From: an uncultured Clostridia bacterium
GTDB taxonomy: Bacteria; Bacillota; Clostridia; Oscillospirales; Ruminococcaceae
DNA length: 64,000 nucleotides
Direction of reading: 5' to 3'
Assembly: GCA_944386455.1 (NCBI GenBank)
Contig: CALXBC010000002.1
Span: forward strand, 1 to 64,000
The translations under genes were made by a program, and so were the position numbers. This document shows positions 24,178-32,666 of the stretch, in pieces. The notes under the pieces are model-generated. The model had not been told where the DNA came from, did not search any database, and was given only the letters and a program-made list of their open reading frames with translations. Position 1 is the stretch's first letter, and the number at the start of each line of letters is the position of its first letter.

Positions 24178-24201
24178 CTTTTTGACCATTCCTTTCCGGA
24201 G

Positions 24202-26334
24202 CTACAATCGGAACATAATCTCGTTAAACATGGTGGCAACAATGTTGGCAACCTGCTGAATTACAGCAAAGGACAGTACCAACACAAAGGCGCAGACGAC
24301 AATACCGGCTATGCTGAGCAAAATCGACCAGATTGTCTTGCCGGTGCTGTAATCATGAACGGCCTTTAACCCAATAATCAGCTGTGCCGCCGACCAGATC
24401 AGACCGACATAATAGATAAACTGTACCAGGATATATTCCTCGGCCACCACCATATTAGAAACAGCCGTTACCAAAAAGGATACCAGCGCATACGGCAGCA
24501 GCGCATAAGAGGAAACCACAAATACATCCCGCAAAAAGCCTTTGCCCTCCATCAGGCTGGACATTAGCCAGTTAATGACAATAAACGCAAGCGCAATCCC
24601 TATTGTCTGCACCAGCATCATGAAAATATTAAACTCGCCCAAATAATTGGCGTTAAATTCAAAGCCCGTATACCAAAACCGAACGACAGCTGTAAAGAAA
24701 AACAAAATCAGAACAAAAACACCGGAGGAAATTCTGCCATTCTTTTTATAGGCAAGTTCTTCGCATTCCGCAATCGGATGAAGCATGACCCGGAAAGGCG
24801 CGCCGATGGGAACAAGAAATTTTTTCATCATTCCGCCCGCCCGCGTTATCCGCCCGGCAGCCGGCAAGGCACACCGCTTTTTATGGTATATCCGTACTGC
24901 GGCAAAGATGAGCAGCGCAAGGCCGATCGCCACAAAAACCAGATAAAAATACTGCCGCACCATCTGGGTTCTGAATTGCCGGAACGCCTTGGAATAACCT
25001 GCCGTATCATTGGCCTTTTTATAGCTTTCCATAGCTCCGGTGTAATCACCCATCATAAACTTTCCGTCCCCGATGCCGCGGTATGCAACACTGAAATTTT
25101 CATCCAGCTGCGCTATTTTTTTCCAGGGTTCCAGCGTCTCGGTATAATTGCCGCTGTTATAGGTTTCAATCGTATCCTCCACCATGGCGCCGAATTCGGT
25201 CGGAGAAAACACCGTAATGCTTTGGGTTGTGTTATCCAGCACAAGGGTATCCTTACCAATGTTGTCAACTGCAACCGGATAGGTAAAATAACCAAGCTGG
25301 GAAGAATTTAGGCCGCCGTAAACAAACAGAAGCTGAAAATCACTGTCGTAGCGAAACACACGACCGCGTGCCAGATCCAGCGCACAGATATATCCGTCTT
25401 TATCAATACTGATATCCGTAAACCGGGTATAGACAAATTCTCCGTTTACAACAGACTCTAAGTCCCCAAACTTCCTGCCCTCCGGTATAGAGTTTTCGCT
25501 CAGAAAATTATATTTACAAAGTCGTTTATCCGCTTTTCCGGAATTATAAGACACCGTATAGATAAAACCCAACTCATCAATATCAAAATTCAAAAATTCA
25601 ACCGGGACATAGTTTGCCATATTGGAACGCTGTTCCTCGTTCATTAGACGTTTCCATGTCCAGTCAACCATCAGCTTTAAGCTGACGTTGACTTTATTGC
25701 TCCCGAAATATCGCTTAAATGTTCCGTCAGAAGAAAAGACCAGCGCGCCTTGCGTAATGCCGCGCACAATGGTAAAGATGCTGCCCGAACGGTCAACCAG
25801 TACTTTTTCGGGCTGAAACGCCACCGTACTGACATACTGCGCGGTATCCGGCTTGCCGATTTCCAATGTTACTTTTCCGTTTACATCGGCAACCAAAATC
25901 CGCCCGTTTTCTTTGTCGGCAATATACATTTTTCCATCTGCTGTTACAAATATGGAGCTGGGCTTGTTCAGAGTTGTTTCTTTTCCGTCTTTCTTTTGAA
26001 AAGACGGATATTTTCGTAAAAACCGATATTCCCGATCCAGTACTGAAATAACGCCGTCTGTCTGATCTACAATATAAATTTCACCGCGTTCTTCCTGAAC
26101 AAAAAGATCAATCGGATCATAAATCGCGTTTTCGCCCAAGGCGCTCAGCGTAACCTGTTTCACCGGATAATATCCATTTTGTGCCGCATAAGATACGCCG
26201 TTTCCGTCATAGTTGTATCCTTTATAGGGTGCCTCGGCCGCAAAACCGACCGTTGTCAGCAAAACACTGAATACAGTCAGACATATGACAGTATGTAAAA
26301 AATGTTTTTTCATATGAATTGCCATGCGATACAT
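24202..26334 (-). CDS. NHL-repeat, TPR and YIP1-domain membrane protein
   Basis: Membrane protein of 710 residues. After a signal peptide (about 9-32) comes an NHL-type beta-propeller: repeats such as GEIYIVDQTDGVISVLDREYRFL, GKMYIADKENGRILVADVNGKV and GYICALDLARGRVFRYDSDFQLLFVYGG. A short TPR-like stretch follows (about 415-465), then a transmembrane helix (about 482-502) and a YIP1-like four/five-helix domain (about 515-700). The propeller faces outwards. Such proteins co-occur with DUF5696 and CUT1 permeases in Clostridia and Paenibacillus (from memory). The ribosome site at 26334 is weak; ATGs at 26325 and 26313 are alternatives. Role unknown. Confidence 0.85.
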   Translation of the reverse strand: MYRMAIHMKKHFLHTVICLTVFSVLLTTVGFAAEAPYKGYNYDGNGVSYAAQNGYYPVKQVTLSALGENAIYDPIDLFVQEERGEIYIVDQTDGVISVLDREYRFLRKYPSFQKKDGKETTLNKPSSIFVTADGKMYIADKENGRILVADVNGKVTLEIGKPDTAQYVSTVAFQPEKVLVDRSGSIFTIVRGITQGALVFSSDGTFKRYFGSNKVNVSLKLMVDWTWKRLMNEEQRSNMANYVPVEFLNFDIDELGFIYTVSYNSGKADKRLCKYNFLSENSIPEGRKFGDLESVVNGEFVYTRFTDISIDKDGYICALDLARGRVFRYDSDFQLLFVYGGLNSSQLGYFTYPVAVDNIGKDTLVLDNTTQSITVFSPTEFGAMVEDTIETYNSGNYTETLEPWKKIAQLDENFSVAYRGIGDGKFMMGDYTGAMESYKKANDTAGYSKAFRQFRTQMVRQYFYLVFVAIGLALLIFAAVRIYHKKRCALPAAGRITRAGGMMKKFLVPIGAPFRVMLHPIAECEELAYKKNGRISSGVFVLILFFFTAVVRFWYTGFEFNANYLGEFNIFMMLVQTIGIALAFIVINWLMSSLMEGKGFLRDVFVVSSYALLPYALVSFLVTAVSNMVVAEEYILVQFIYYVGLIWSAAQLIIGLKAVHDYSTGKTIWSILLSIAGIVVCAFVLVLSFAVIQQVANIVATMFNEIMFRL

Positions 26335-26436
26335 AATTCGGTCGGTAAAGACCGACAGCCAATCTTGCTGTGTTTTACAAAATTGCCCGGTATCGCTCCT
26401 TTCCTTCTTTTTCCTGCGGTATCCGCTAACGGGCTG

Positions 26437-27291
26437 CTATTCCTTGATCCCGGAAAAAGCCATCGTTTCAATAATCTTACTTTGGGATACCACAAAGACA
26501 ATCAGCGGCAAAATCATCATAAACACCGCCGCTGCCGATCCGACCCCGATCCGCGCAGTACCTGACGCCACAATCTGGTTCAGCATAGTCGGAAGCAGTT
26601 TCAGCTTTTCTGTATAAACAAAGCTGGCGTTGCTGCCGTTCCACATTCCCTGTGACACCAAAATAATCAATGTTAAAACCGCCGGTTTCAGGTTCGGCGC
26701 CACAATCTGAAACAGCGTCCGATAATTGGACGCACCGTCCATTCTGGCAGCCTCCATAATAGTATCCGGAATCTGTATCATGAAATTTTTCAGCAAAAAC
26801 GCGCCCATCGGCGTTGCAACCGAGGGAAGAATCAGCGCAGTATAGCTGTCAATCATCCTAAAATTTGCCATCAGAATATACTGCGGAAAGGCGGTTACCG
26901 TTCCGCTGAACAACAGCGAATACGTAATAATTTTAAAAATCACCTTAGAACCGCGGAATTTCATTTTTGCCAGCGGAAAAGCTGCCAGCAGCGCAACAAT
27001 AACATGCAAAAATGTTCCGGCCAATGTAACAAAAAGGCTGTTAACCACATAACGGCCAAACGGAATCCAATCACCTCCGGCCGAGCGAAACATTGCAACA
27101 TAGTTTTCAAGTGTGGGCTTTACCACATAAAACCGCGGCGGAAAAACCATGATTTCCTCCAGCGGCTTGAGCGACTGGACAATTGCATACACAAAAGGCA
27201 ATATCATAAAAGCGCCTAACAGCAGCAAGACAATCAGAAACCCATAACTGCTCTGCTTTCTTCTGCGAGACAAGCGGCCTCTTTTCTTCAT
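26437..27291 (-). CDS. carbohydrate ABC permease, MalG type (pair 1)
   Basis: Permease of 284 residues with six helices. The EAA loop reads PDTIMEAARMDGASNYRTLFQIVAPNLKPAVLTLII. The N-terminal cytosolic stretch is very basic (KKRGRLSRRRKQ). AGAAAGGAATGG precedes the ATG at 27291; a five-codon frame starting within that site ends in TGA overlapping the true ATG. Partner of the permease at 28241. Confidence 0.9.
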   Translation of the reverse strand: MKKRGRLSRRRKQSSYGFLIVLLLLGAFMILPFVYAIVQSLKPLEEIMVFPPRFYVVKPTLENYVAMFRSAGGDWIPFGRYVVNSLFVTLAGTFLHVIVALLAAFPLAKMKFRGSKVIFKIITYSLLFSGTVTAFPQYILMANFRMIDSYTALILPSVATPMGAFLLKNFMIQIPDTIMEAARMDGASNYRTLFQIVAPNLKPAVLTLIILVSQGMWNGSNASFVYTEKLKLLPTMLNQIVASGTARIGVGSAAAVFMMILPLIVFVVSQSKIIETMAFSGIKE

Positions 27292-27341
27292 TTTTGAATG
27301 ACCATTCCTTTCTGGAAACTTCCACTAAACCAAAGCCGAAA

Positions 27342-28241
27342 CTATTCCTTTGCGACCTTGTGAATGACGCTGGATAACAGCTTGTTGGCAACTGCCATCA
27401 TAAAAAACAACACGACTGATATCGCCGAGGCATAGCCCAACTCATACCGCAGATTGCCATAATCCATGATATGGGTAACAATGGTGTTGGCCGCGTCATC
27501 AGTAGACGGAAAGCCCGCCAGCGCCACTGCCACCGTGCTGACCGAAAAGGACGCCGCTATCTGCATAACTGCGCCGAACTGGAGCTGCGGCCCCATAGAC
27601 GGCAGGGTGATATAAAACAGTTGCTGCCATTTGTTTTTCACGCCGTCAATCTCGCCGGCCTCATACATGGTTCTGTCAATGTTCTGCAAACCGGCAACAA
27701 ATGAAAGAAAGCCGGTGCCCAGACTCATCCAAAGCTGCACGATTATGATGATGGACAGCACATATTTGGGGTCGGTCAGCCATTGAATCGGCGTGCTGAT
27801 GATACCAAGCTGCATCAGCAGACCGTTTACGATTCCATAAGAGTCCCCGCTGAAAATATAGGCCCAAATCACATAAAGGTTTCCCGAAATACTGGGGGCA
27901 TAAAACAAAAAGGTGACAACCGTCCGCAGCCATCTGGACTGCTGGCTAATCATCCATGCCACAACAAAGCTGATGATATAGCAAAGTGGTCCTGTAATAC
28001 AGGCAAACACCAGTGTGTTGCTGATTGCCTTGATAAAACCATCGTCATTTAAAAAAAGCTGAATATAATTATCCACCCCGACAAAAGCAGGGAACTGCAC
28101 CATATCAAAATAGGTAAAACTCAGCACGATTGACGCTAGGATCGGGATTACCATAAAAAATGAAAACAGAATCAAAAACGGTGCCAGCATCACATAGGCA
28201 TCACGCGTTACCGTATCTCTGTTTTTTCTTTTCACGCTCAT
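27342..28241 (-). CDS. carbohydrate ABC permease, MalF type (pair 1)
   Basis: Sugar permease of about 299 residues with six helices. The EAA loop reads YEAGEIDGVKNKWQQLFYITLPSMGPQLQFGAVM. The start MSVKRKN at 28241 is preferred because GAGGGAG lies 8 bases upstream; an ATG at 28259 overlaps the previous stop (ATGA) but has no ribosome site. It directly follows the large solute-binding protein gene. Confidence 0.9.
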   Translation of the reverse strand: MSVKRKNRDTVTRDAYVMLAPFLILFSFFMVIPILASIVLSFTYFDMVQFPAFVGVDNYIQLFLNDDGFIKAISNTLVFACITGPLCYIISFVVAWMISQQSRWLRTVVTFLFYAPSISGNLYVIWAYIFSGDSYGIVNGLLMQLGIISTPIQWLTDPKYVLSIIIIVQLWMSLGTGFLSFVAGLQNIDRTMYEAGEIDGVKNKWQQLFYITLPSMGPQLQFGAVMQIAASFSVSTVAVALAGFPSTDDAANTIVTHIMDYGNLRYELGYASAISVVLFFMMAVANKLLSSVIHKVAKE

Positions 28242-28255
28242 ACCGGTTCTCCCTC

Positions 28256-31054
28256 TCATGATAAAACATATTTCTTCAGCTGATTGTTCTTTCGCTGAAT
28301 TTCCTGGTCAATCATACTGTTATACTGATAAATTGTGTGCCTTGCATTTTCGTTGTTATAAATCACCTTGCGAAAAGCATTGTTCAGCTGACGAGAAACA
28401 AAATAAGTTGCCGGTATTTTCGGCACCATATTTAATCTGTTTAGCTGCTCTGTCAACAGTTCCTTTTCCTGTTTGCCCCACGGCAACAGCTGCAGTGCCT
28501 CAATATTGGCCGTGTCATACCGGGCAATCGGGCCCAGCGCCGCCTCAATCTGGTTGCCAAATTCCGCCTGTGTATCGGCCTGGGTCAGCCATTTTAAAAA
28601 TTCCCATGCTTTTTCCTGCTTTTTGCTGGAGGCAAGTATAATTGCCGCCTCAGAAGCATTCCCCGCAATCGCGTTGCTGAGGCTGCCGTCAGCCAGCTTT
28701 GTCGCGGGCAGCGGTTTCATCTCCCACAGCCCGGTGATTTCCGGGGCGGCAGATTTCAGCTGTGTATACAAAACATAGCTTGCCATGCCCAGCGGCATTT
28801 CACCTGAACGGAACCGGTTTAAAAAGCTGAAGCTCACCGGCAGGGAATAAACGGTATAAAACTCTGTCCATTTGGTAAAGGCTGTTACCGCCTCTTCGCT
28901 GTTCAGAGCCGAGTGAGAAAGATCATCGCTGTAATAGCTGCCGCCGTTTTGATAAAGCAGTGTGGGGAAAATATCCTCTGTCAAACCGACGTTCATATTC
29001 TGTCCCTGTATAATCGGGATGATGGTAAACAAGTCATCCCATGTCTCGGGATAGGCGATCCCCAATTCTTCAAAAATGTCTGTTCGGTAAAACATCATGG
29101 GAAACGACTGGGTCAGCGGCAAGGCAAAAATGCCGCCCTGATAGGTAAAAGGCACCATGCTTTGCAGGTTGAAACGATCTGCAATCTGGGAAAAATCCTG
29201 AAACTGACGCAAATCAAGGAGCGCCCCCCGCGAAGCGTAATTAATCGGATCCGATACCCCGACAAAAAGGGAAACATCAGGTCCGCGACCGGCCATTACC
29301 GCCTCCAGCAGGCCGGTTTTTACCATGTTTATGTTCACACGTCCGCCCCGGTAAGAGTTTTCGGCCATTCGCTTAAGCAGCTGAGCCTGATCACGGCCGG
29401 CGCCTACCCAGATATTCAGTGCCTCCTCTTCTTTCTCCAAGACGCCGATCTCTGCATAATCAGAATAGAAAGTGGCGATAATATTGCGCACAAAATAGGT
29501 AAGCTGTGAGAAAAAGCCTACTGTTGGCTTGTCGACCGGAACGCTGTTCCCGCGGAGCTTTATATAGTCAATGCTGAGCGGCTGTGTTTCCAGGTTCATG
29601 GTCCACGCGCTCAACGATGTTATGTTCGAGTTAAAAGAGGTAATACTTTCCGGGATCCGCCCGGTGTTTTTCCGAAACTGTTTCAGCTGGGTCAGCAGGT
29701 TGTTCAAAATAGATGCGTCCATCCCGGAGGCAAAGGTTTCAGTCACCTTTTGGTGCAATGCCTGAATACGCGCAATGCTGTCATCCAGCTTTTCTTCCAG
29801 ATTTGGTACCAGCGCCTTTAAATCATAATCCCTAAAACGATCGGGAGCGGTGCCGGTCACCATAATAATTTCGCGGTAAATTTCATTCAGCGTCAGAATC
29901 TCCTGATACATCTCAGAGATGAAATTGCTGTACTTTCCAAGCACTGCCTCCATCCGCAGACGGTGGGTACCTTTTTCCAGATAAAACCGGTACGGCTCTT
30001 CGTCACCCAAGGTTTTCATCTGCCAGTTCCCGGAATACGGAAATTCTACTTCATTCAGTTGATCAAACGGTACTTCGCCATCCAATAAAATCCGGCGATA
30101 AACATACATACCGTTTTTTTCACTTTGCATTGCCTTGATGTCAATATAATACCAGCCGCTTTTTTCAATGTCGAACTGCCATTCTACCCACTGTCCCGCC
30201 TGCGACCAGTTGGTGCCTGACAAGGCGTTTAACTTCATTTTTTCCGGATCGCTGGGCTGTGTACTGGCATTCTGAATGTCATATTTCGGCTGAATCGAAG
30301 CGTCAGAGCGCAGACTGGGAGACTCTCCGTTTAAAACGCGGAAAGCGTCTGCGGCGCTGTCCTCTTTTCCTGTAAATGTTTTTTGATAATCCGGATAGGC
30401 TTTGGCCGGGACAGGATATTCCAGCCTGATTTCATGCAGAACAAACGGTGCTTTGTCCGAACGCAGTTCAAGCTCATGAACACCAGCCTCCAAATAAAAC
30501 AATGCCGGGGTCTGGTAGCTGCTGCCCTGTTCGTACAGCCATTGGGTCGTTTTCTGAAGTGCGACCTGCTGCTTGGGCATCATATCGTTTCCACGTTCGT
30601 CCTGCACAATCTTATCCAGTGTCCATGGCGTTTTCATTGCAAATTCGCCCGCCTCGCGGAACGGCAGCTTTCCGTCTATCCAAAAGGAAAGTTCAATTCC
30701 TTCCATATCCGCCTTGATCGGCGTATAGGACAGCTGTATCCCATAAAAGCCCGGCTCGGGTATTTCTGCCTGCCAGACAGCACCGCTGCCCTCTGTCAAA
30801 AATGTGGCGGTGTGTTTTTGCAGATCTATCTGCGCCGCGTCCGTTTCGGCAGCGCCCTGCAATACTGCATTTACAGTGTTTTTTGTCCTTGCCGCATTTG
30901 CATTTACCGACAGATATTCTTGATATGATGTAGGTCGGCCCGTCGCCGACGCCGCGTCCTGTACCTGCTGCTGCGTTTCGGCAGCAGCACAGGGCAGTAC
31001 AGCGTTTATTAGCAAAGACGCAGCCGCTATCAACACAAATCCTCGTTTAAACAC
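28256..31054 (-). CDS. large solute-binding protein with N-terminal binding modules
   Basis: Secreted protein of 932 residues starting with GTG (GAGAGG 8 bases upstream) and a signal peptide ending near LPCAAA-ET. Two beta-sandwich modules come first (about 85-220, GFYGIQLSYTPIK; and 285-390, GWYYIDIKAMQSEK with KGTHRLRMEAVLG). A helical stretch (about 390-520) follows. A type-1 extracellular solute-binding domain (about 545-920) begins LNIWVGAGRDQAQLLKRMAENSY and contains GRGPDVSLFVG, LPLTQSFPMMFYRTDIFEELG and ASSKKQEKAWEFLKWLTQ. The normal binding-protein size is about 450 residues, so this is a fusion that could bind polymer and deliver oligosaccharide. The cysteine in LPC is not in a canonical lipobox. 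Confidence 0.88.
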   Translation of the reverse strand: MFKRGFVLIAAASLLINAVLPCAAAETQQQVQDAASATGRPTSYQEYLSVNANAARTKNTVNAVLQGAAETDAAQIDLQKHTATFLTEGSGAVWQAEIPEPGFYGIQLSYTPIKADMEGIELSFWIDGKLPFREAGEFAMKTPWTLDKIVQDERGNDMMPKQQVALQKTTQWLYEQGSSYQTPALFYLEAGVHELELRSDKAPFVLHEIRLEYPVPAKAYPDYQKTFTGKEDSAADAFRVLNGESPSLRSDASIQPKYDIQNASTQPSDPEKMKLNALSGTNWSQAGQWVEWQFDIEKSGWYYIDIKAMQSEKNGMYVYRRILLDGEVPFDQLNEVEFPYSGNWQMKTLGDEEPYRFYLEKGTHRLRMEAVLGKYSNFISEMYQEILTLNEIYREIIMVTGTAPDRFRDYDLKALVPNLEEKLDDSIARIQALHQKVTETFASGMDASILNNLLTQLKQFRKNTGRIPESITSFNSNITSLSAWTMNLETQPLSIDYIKLRGNSVPVDKPTVGFFSQLTYFVRNIIATFYSDYAEIGVLEKEEEALNIWVGAGRDQAQLLKRMAENSYRGGRVNINMVKTGLLEAVMAGRGPDVSLFVGVSDPINYASRGALLDLRQFQDFSQIADRFNLQSMVPFTYQGGIFALPLTQSFPMMFYRTDIFEELGIAYPETWDDLFTIIPIIQGQNMNVGLTEDIFPTLLYQNGGSYYSDDLSHSALNSEEAVTAFTKWTEFYTVYSLPVSFSFLNRFRSGEMPLGMASYVLYTQLKSAAPEITGLWEMKPLPATKLADGSLSNAIAGNASEAAIILASSKKQEKAWEFLKWLTQADTQAEFGNQIEAALGPIARYDTANIEALQLLPWGKQEKELLTEQLNRLNMVPKIPATYFVSRQLNNAFRKVIYNNENARHTIYQYNSMIDQEIQRKNNQLKKYVLS

Positions 31055-31087
31055 ACCGTCACCTCTCGAAAATCTTACAAAATGCCT

Positions 31088-32632
31088 TTATTTTGCTTTT
31101 TTCAAAGCCTCATAATTCTTTTTCAAAGCCGCGTCCAGCTTGGGATAAATGCTTTCCACAATTTGGGACCACGGGCGGGTCAGCACCTCGTTGGTAAACG
31201 GATAATACTGTCCCTGGTCATAAAAGCCTACGCCGGTGGAACCATCTACACGCGGATACTTGGTATAGTCAGACTCCAGCGCAAGAATCAGATCAGACTG
31301 CTCACGCGGGATTTTATTTCGGTCATTGTTCATGTATTTTACCAGCTTGCGGCTGGTTTTGCGGTCGGTATAGTATTGGTCAGAGCTGACATATTTGGCA
31401 AGCGCGATATACAGAGCCGCTCCCTGCGGATTTTTGGCTTTGCTGGCAATGGTCCAGCTGGTCCAGCGGCCGTCCACATAGTTTTTGGAGGAGGCGTTGT
31501 AACGCGGTACAGGCACACACTCGATCAGCTTATCCTCCCACAGTTCAGCAAAGGTGCTTTCTGCGGTCCATGTATAATCGACCAGCATGGCAATATTGCC
31601 TTTGATAAATTCTGGCCGCATTTCATCTGCGCGAACATTGGAAACAACCTTGTATTTGTTGTTCATATCATACAGATAATTGGCCGCATCCGCGATTTTA
31701 GTATGCTTGAGATTATGGGTTACTGTGCCCTTGTTCGGGTCATAGTCAACAATTGCCACGCCGGTGCTGTACTGCATAGCAGAAGCACCCTCACCGCCAA
31801 AGCCGATACCGTACTGCTTCACCTTACCGTTTTGAGAAACTGTAAGTTCTCTTGCATAAGAAAGCATGGTGGCCCAGGTCCATTTGCCCGGATCCTTTTT
31901 ATAAACAGAAAGCGGTGTTTCCAGGTCATACAGTTCAAACAGCTGCGGGTTATACATTACCATCATCGGCAGTGAATAGCCGGAAACAGGATAATAGGTT
32001 TTTCCGTTGATCTTGAATTTATTGATGTATGAACGGGTATCGTTCCAGATCGAATCATTAAGATTCAGATAATCGGTGTACCCGTCAACCGGCTGAATAA
32101 AGTCAGACAAATAAGTTTTTGGGAATTTCCATGGCACATTGTAAAGCAAATCCGGCATTTCATCCGCCAAATACATAGCCAGCAGGTTAGTGTTATAATC
32201 ACCCCATGTTGTCTTGATCAGTTCAAAACTGCCGCCGTATGTATCCCTGTAAATATCCATTGCTGTCGGCAGATCTTTTCTGGAGGAGGTCCAGTCCTTT
32301 TCATCCTCATGCATACCGACAAACAGTTTGAGTTTTTTGTTGGAAAGCTTCACCTTCGGCAATGTGTATTTTTTATTGCTGTTTCCGTTCGGGTTATTGC
32401 CGGTGCTGTTTGTATGTCCACTCGGATTAGAACTGCTCGAATCCGTCTGAGAGGCAACATAACCGGTCTCCGAGCTTTCATCGGCGGCAGTACCCATTTC
32501 TGACGAAGTTTCTCCGACAGTTGATGAATTTGATACCGCAGAGCTGCTGTCCCCCGGCTTGCAGGCGGTAACGCTTGTCAGCATCGCCAATATGCAGGCA
32601 AGACTCAATATCCTTTTCGCAATTGTATTCAT
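31088..32632 (-). CDS. carbohydrate solute-binding lipoprotein
   Basis: Binding lipoprotein of about 514 residues. The leader is MNTIAKRILSLACILAMLTS with VTAC as lipobox, then a Ser/Asn/Gly-rich tether to about residue 75. Conserved binding-protein segments include LLAMYLADEMPDLLYNVPWKFPK, YYPVSGYSLPMMVMYNPQLFELY and GNIAMLVDYTWTAESTF. The ATG at 32632 has AGAAAGGAAG upstream; a longer frame to 32704 overlaps the previous gene. Together with the 932-residue protein it makes two binding proteins for two permease pairs. Confidence 0.92.
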   Translation of the reverse strand: MNTIAKRILSLACILAMLTSVTACKPGDSSSAVSNSSTVGETSSEMGTAADESSETGYVASQTDSSSSNPSGHTNSTGNNPNGNSNKKYTLPKVKLSNKKLKLFVGMHEDEKDWTSSRKDLPTAMDIYRDTYGGSFELIKTTWGDYNTNLLAMYLADEMPDLLYNVPWKFPKTYLSDFIQPVDGYTDYLNLNDSIWNDTRSYINKFKINGKTYYPVSGYSLPMMVMYNPQLFELYDLETPLSVYKKDPGKWTWATMLSYARELTVSQNGKVKQYGIGFGGEGASAMQYSTGVAIVDYDPNKGTVTHNLKHTKIADAANYLYDMNNKYKVVSNVRADEMRPEFIKGNIAMLVDYTWTAESTFAELWEDKLIECVPVPRYNASSKNYVDGRWTSWTIASKAKNPQGAALYIALAKYVSSDQYYTDRKTSRKLVKYMNNDRNKIPREQSDLILALESDYTKYPRVDGSTGVGFYDQGQYYPFTNEVLTRPWSQIVESIYPKLDAALKKNYEALKKAK

Positions 32633-32666
32633 TGGTTTCTTCCTTTCTGCGTGTTTTTCAATAGAA

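Noticed and set aside
31082-31975. 297-codon plus-strand frame opposite the solute-binding lipoprotein
   Set aside because: It is the complement of a well-supported binding-protein gene and has no ribosome site or domain.
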